This document shows positions 22,362 through 24,642 of a DNA stretch of 24,642 nucleotides, in pieces. Source of the stretch: Vulcanimicrobiota bacterium (GTDB lineage: Bacteria > Vulcanimicrobiota > Vulcanimicrobiia > Vulcanimicrobiales > Vulcanimicrobiaceae); assembly GCA_003155175.1 (NCBI GenBank), contig PMFP01000095.1, positions 35,669-60,310 on the forward strand. The letters run 5' to 3'. Numbering within the stretch: the stretch's first letter is position 1; every line of letters starts with the position of its first letter. The notes under the pieces are model-generated. The model had not been told where the DNA came from, made no database searches, and saw nothing but the letters and a program-made list of their open reading frames with translations. Both the position numbers and the translations under genes were made by a program.

Positions 22362-22817
22362 ATGACTTCCATCAACGGCGTCCCACCAACGGCGCTCGAA
22401 CTCGGCGAGAAGCTCTTTATCCAAGTGCCCGGTGAGGAGCAGACGGAGTATGAGGTCGTGGGGATTCTGGACGACGAAGAGGGCGGCGACGCGTACGCCG
22501 TGCTCCTCCACGAAGGTACCGCCGCCGCCGGCTCGGATGAAGCCGAGGACGTGTTCATCGTTACCGATTTGCAAGGAAAACTGATCGAAAGCGACGAGCT
22601 CGCGCAAGAGATCCTGGACGACTTCATGGCGTTTGCCGAAGAGGCTGCCGGCGAGCCGCTCGAAGCGGGACTGGAAGACACGCCGGCGCGCAATGCTGAC
22701 GGAACGCAGCGATTTTCCCCAGAGCAGAGCACGGCGATAGAATCTCCGTTCGGCGATACGCCTCCTCGGTCAGGCGGCGTCGTGCCGGAACCGACTAAAG
22801 AGGGGAGCAAGTCCTAA
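22362..22817 (+). CDS. DUF1292-like acidic protein
   Basis: The 151-aa product is strongly acidic. Residues about 10-90 resemble the DUF1292/YrzB family of unknown function, with EKLFIQVPGEEQTEYEVVGILDDE, YAVLLHEG, and a conserved-looking VFIVTDLQGKLIESDELAQEILDDFM. The last 60 residues are an unstructured Pro/Gly/Ser-rich tail. The ATG at 22362 has a very good Shine-Dalgarno, AGAGGAG, 7 nt upstream. An ATG at 22344 overlapping the mltG stop is the alternative start but has no ribosome-binding site. Its neighbours ruvX and mltG match the usual context of YrzB-type genes, which supports the assignment. A strong GAGGGGAG near its 3' end (22800-22807) serves the next gene. Confidence 0.75.
   Translation: MTSINGVPPTALELGEKLFIQVPGEEQTEYEVVGILDDEEGGDAYAVLLHEGTAAAGSDEAEDVFIVTDLQGKLIESDELAQEILDDFMAFAEEAAGEPLEAGLEDTPARNADGTQRFSPEQSTAIESPFGDTPPRSGGVVPEPTKEGSKS
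22800..22807 (+). promoter_or_regulatory. Shine-Dalgarno deciding the GT28 start
   Basis: GAGGGGAG at 22800-22807 lies 9 nt before ATT at 22817 and 18 nt before CTG at 22826. No standard start codon in any suitable frame sits at this distance, so the site points to initiation at the ATT. Confidence 0.55.
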
Positions 22818-23953
22818 TTCGCATCCTGTTTCTTTCGGCGAACGTCGGCGTTGGCCATCAGTCGGCCGCGAAAGCCGTATGCGCCGGGCTGCAAGAGATC
22901 GATCCGGACGTGCGTACGAACGTGGTGGATTCCTATAAGTACGCCGCGCTCGTCGTATCGCGCGTCGTCGCGGACGGCTATCTCCAAATGGTCAAGACGA
23001 TCCCGCAGCTCTATCGCTACGTTTATCAGCGCGCAGAGCGGGCCACCGAAGTCGGTCCGTTCCGAACGTGGGCGCACCAATTCACCGCCGGAAACTTGCG
23101 CGAGCTGATGGTGCGCGAGCGCCCCGACGTGGTGGTCTGCACGCACGCGTTCCCATGCGGCGCGATGGCGGAATACAAGAACGCCTACGCGGACGCGCCC
23201 CCGGTCGTCGGCATCGTGACCGACTTCGCCGTGCACGCCTTCTGGGTGCACCACAACGTGGACGGCTACGCCGTTGCCGACGAGTCGGTTCGCGCAGCGA
23301 TGATCGCGCGAGGCGCGCGGCCCGAGCGGATCCTCGCCTCGGGCATTCCCATCGACGCTCGCTTCGCGCCCACGCTCGAACCCCGTCGCGCCTTGCGCGA
23401 ACGCTTGAGTCTGCCCCTCGACCTTCCGCTCGTGCTCATGATGGGCGGCGGCTTGGGCATGGCGCCGCTGGCCAAAATGCTCGGTGCGCTCGACGACGTC
23501 GGCACGCCGATCGGCGCGGTGGTCGTAGCCGGACCGGACCCGCGCCAGGAGCGGCGCATCTTGGCCGCGGCCGAAGGCGTGAAATATCCCGTGCGCGTCC
23601 TGCGGTTCGTGGACAACGTCTACGACTACATGCACGCGTGTGACGCGTTCGTGACCAAACCCGGCGGGCTGAGCGTCGCCGAGGCGCTCGCGGCGCGCAT
23701 TCCGATGATTCTGTGCAAACCGCTTCCGGGACAGGAAGAGCGCAACGCGCGCTTCTTGATCGAACGCGGCGCCGCGACCGACGTTCAGACGCTGCCCGAA
23801 CTGGGCGAGACGCTGGCCAGCGTGCTCGGCGACTCGGAGCGGCGGAAGAAGATGATCGCGGCGGCGGCGAGCGCGGGCCGTCCGGACGCGGCGCGCGACG
23901 TCGCCGAGTTCGTGCTGAGCTTGGCGCGGACGCGCCGGGAAAACGTTGCGTGA
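22817..23953 (+). CDS. MGDG-synthase/UgtP-type glycolipid glycosyltransferase
   Basis: The product resembles GT28 family enzymes that add glucose or galactose to diacylglycerol (plant MGD, Bacillus UgtP), related in fold to MurG. Counted from 22817 it has 378 aa. The N-terminal motif ILFLSANVGVGHQSAAKAV (GxGH loop) is diagnostic. The C-terminal half has MMGGGLGMAPL and the sugar-nucleotide site KPGGLSVAEALAARIPM followed by PLPGQEERNARFL. The start is unusual. An in-frame stop lies at 22796-22798, and between it and the GTG at 22910, which would remove the GxGH motif, there is no ATG, GTG or TTG. ATT at 22817, overlapping the previous stop as TAATT and 9 nt after AGGGGAG, is the best candidate; CTG at 22826 is second. 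Confidence 0.88.
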   Translation: MRILFLSANVGVGHQSAAKAVCAGLQEIDPDVRTNVVDSYKYAALVVSRVVADGYLQMVKTIPQLYRYVYQRAERATEVGPFRTWAHQFTAGNLRELMVRERPDVVVCTHAFPCGAMAEYKNAYADAPPVVGIVTDFAVHAFWVHHNVDGYAVADESVRAAMIARGARPERILASGIPIDARFAPTLEPRRALRERLSLPLDLPLVLMMGGGLGMAPLAKMLGALDDVGTPIGAVVVAGPDPRQERRILAAAEGVKYPVRVLRFVDNVYDYMHACDAFVTKPGGLSVAEALAARIPMILCKPLPGQEERNARFLIERGAATDVQTLPELGETLASVLGDSERRKKMIAAAASAGRPDAARDVAEFVLSLARTRRENVA

Positions 23954-24540
23954 AGTTGCCCTCACCCGCGCGGTACGGCTTTTGGCTGGCGCTCGCGCGC
24001 GTTGCGACCGGCATTATCTGGCTCGGCCACGGCGTACCAAAATTCAAGCACAGCGAGCAGTTCATGCCGCCGGCCGGCGTCATCGTACAGTACGTGACGC
24101 AGGCGATCGCCGTCACGAATGGTCCCTACCACAATTTTCTCGCCGGATTCGTGCAACCGAACATCGGTCTCGTCGCCGAGCTCGTGCGGTTGTGCGAAGT
24201 ACTCGTGGGCTGCTCGCTGGTCTTCGGACTCTTCACGCGCGTGGGCGCGCTGGGCGGCGTCTTCCTGACGCTCAACTACATCGCATCGCACGGCATGGAC
24301 AAGTTCGGATCGTGGACGGGTTTGGACGGCACGACGCTGGTGCTCACGGCACTGTTCCTGGTGCTGCCCGCGGGCCGCGTGCTGGGGGTGGATGCGCTGC
24401 TTGCGCGCCGGTCGCGCGCCACGGTTCCCGCGACGCCGCCGGCTGCGCCCGCCGCAGCCACGGCGCCGACGTCACCTGCGGCGCGCGTCGAGTTCGTGGA
24501 AGAGCCGCCGCTGTCGGGGCCGACCGCACCAAAGTCGTAG
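23950..24540 (+). CDS. DoxX family membrane protein
   Basis: DoxX-family proteins are small four-helix membrane proteins, some linked to quinone or thiosulfate metabolism or to oxidative-stress complexes; the role of this one is unknown. The 196-aa product begins with ARYGFWLALARVATGIIWLGHGVPKF (helix 1 with a Gly-His typical of the family). It has further helices around 73-110, with LAELVRLCEVLVGCSLVFGL-like and LGGVFLTLNY patterns, and about 125-145, then a disordered Ala/Pro/Thr-rich tail of about 45 residues. The GTG start overlaps the glycosyltransferase stop by 4 nt (GTGA). The insert PPAGVIVQYVTQAIAVTNGPYHNFL between helices 1 and 2 is longer than in the shortest members. Confidence 0.82.
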   Translation: MKLPSPARYGFWLALARVATGIIWLGHGVPKFKHSEQFMPPAGVIVQYVTQAIAVTNGPYHNFLAGFVQPNIGLVAELVRLCEVLVGCSLVFGLFTRVGALGGVFLTLNYIASHGMDKFGSWTGLDGTTLVLTALFLVLPAGRVLGVDALLARRSRATVPATPPAAPAAATAPTSPAARVEFVEEPPLSGPTAPKS

Positions 24541-24604
24541 CGGCGGCGGGCGCCGCGCTCCGCAGGCTCGGCGGCCGGCAGGCGAGAATCGTCGGGGCTG
24601 GCGT

Positions 24605-24642
24605 GGAGAGATGGCCGAGCGGCTGAAGGCGGCGGTTTGCTA
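24605..24642 (+). tRNA. tRNA-Ser(GCU), 5' part only
   Basis: The last 38 nt match a class II tRNA-Ser start: acceptor GGAGAGA (24605-24611), TG, D-arm with GCCGAGCGGCTGAAGGC, and an anticodon loop TTGCTA with anticodon GCT at 24639-24641. The window edge cuts it at position 37; the variable arm, T-arm and 3' end lie outside. Anticodon GCU reads AGC/AGU codons. Confidence 0.88.

Noticed and set aside
22910..23953. Start of the GT28 gene at GTG 22910
   Set aside because: It would remove the SANVGVGH motif needed by this enzyme family, which is clearly encoded in frame upstream.
24543..24556. GCGGCG/CGCCGC stem after the DoxX gene as a terminator
   Set aside because: The loop would be only 2 nt and no T run follows; left as an unassigned GC-rich palindrome.
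1..24642. CRISPR arrays, insertion sequences, prophage or toxin-antitoxin genes
   Set aside because: No regularly spaced repeats, transposase, integrase or toxin-like reading frames were seen; gene content is core chromosomal.

Overview
The window is about 24.6 kb of dense, GC-rich (roughly two-thirds G+C by eye) bacterial chromosome. It holds 23 protein-coding genes and the 5' end of a tRNA-Ser gene. No insertion sequence, phage gene, integrase or CRISPR array was seen. All genes but one (yihY-like) are on the plus strand, and many overlap by 4 nt. Gene order mixes blocks known from Firmicutes, Chloroflexi and related lineages (rpsU-yqeY-nfeD-floA, phoH-ybeY-dgkA-recO, ruvX-mltG-DUF1292) with genes more typical of diderms (alpha-2-macroglobulin, a WaaE-like glycosyltransferase). 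High GC, GTG/TTG starts and this mixture would fit a poorly cultured terrabacterial phylum such as Eremiobacterota (WPS-2). That placement is an inference from context and was not tested.

Layout. 1-65: tandem hairpins, probably the terminator of an upstream gene. 66-3705: translation and nucleotide housekeeping (prfA, prmC, pyrG). 3702-7335: an overlapping run of two glycosyltransferases and a secreted stalk-domain protein, then a HIT hydrolase. 7414-11817: a large secreted alpha-2-macroglobulin with an intact thioester motif. It converges with a YihY/BrkB membrane protein (11822-12847, minus). 12848-13111: a divergent intergenic region with a good promoter for rpsU. 13112-13726: rpsU-yqeY, closed by a clear intrinsic terminator (13795-13821). 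13864-18782: nfeD, floA, a small unknown membrane-anchored protein, phoH, ybeY and a DgkA-PAP2 fusion. 18843-22817: a CorC/CNNM-type CBS protein behind its own extended -10 promoter, then recO, ruvX, mltG and a DUF1292-like gene. 22817-24540: an MGDG-synthase/UgtP-type glycosyltransferase and a DoxX protein. 24605-end: tRNA-Ser(GCU), cut by the window edge.

How the genes fit together. PrfA and PrmC are enzyme and substrate: PrmC methylates the GGQ glutamine of RF1. NfeD and FloA form the known membrane-microdomain pair. PhoH and YbeY sit together as RNA-metabolism genes. The DgkA-PAP2 fusion, MltG, the UgtP-like enzyme, the two glycosyltransferases and alpha-2-macroglobulin all concern the envelope, either lipid carriers, glycan chain length, glycolipids or protection.

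The most unusual points are: two glycosyltransferase genes whose conserved N-termini can only be reached from non-standard start codons (CTG at 3702, ATT at 22817); an unrecognised 131-aa anchored protein between floA and phoH; and a kinase-phosphatase fusion with altered PAP2 motifs. I found no clear evidence of a wholly new defence or mobile system. The region reads mainly as core chromosome.
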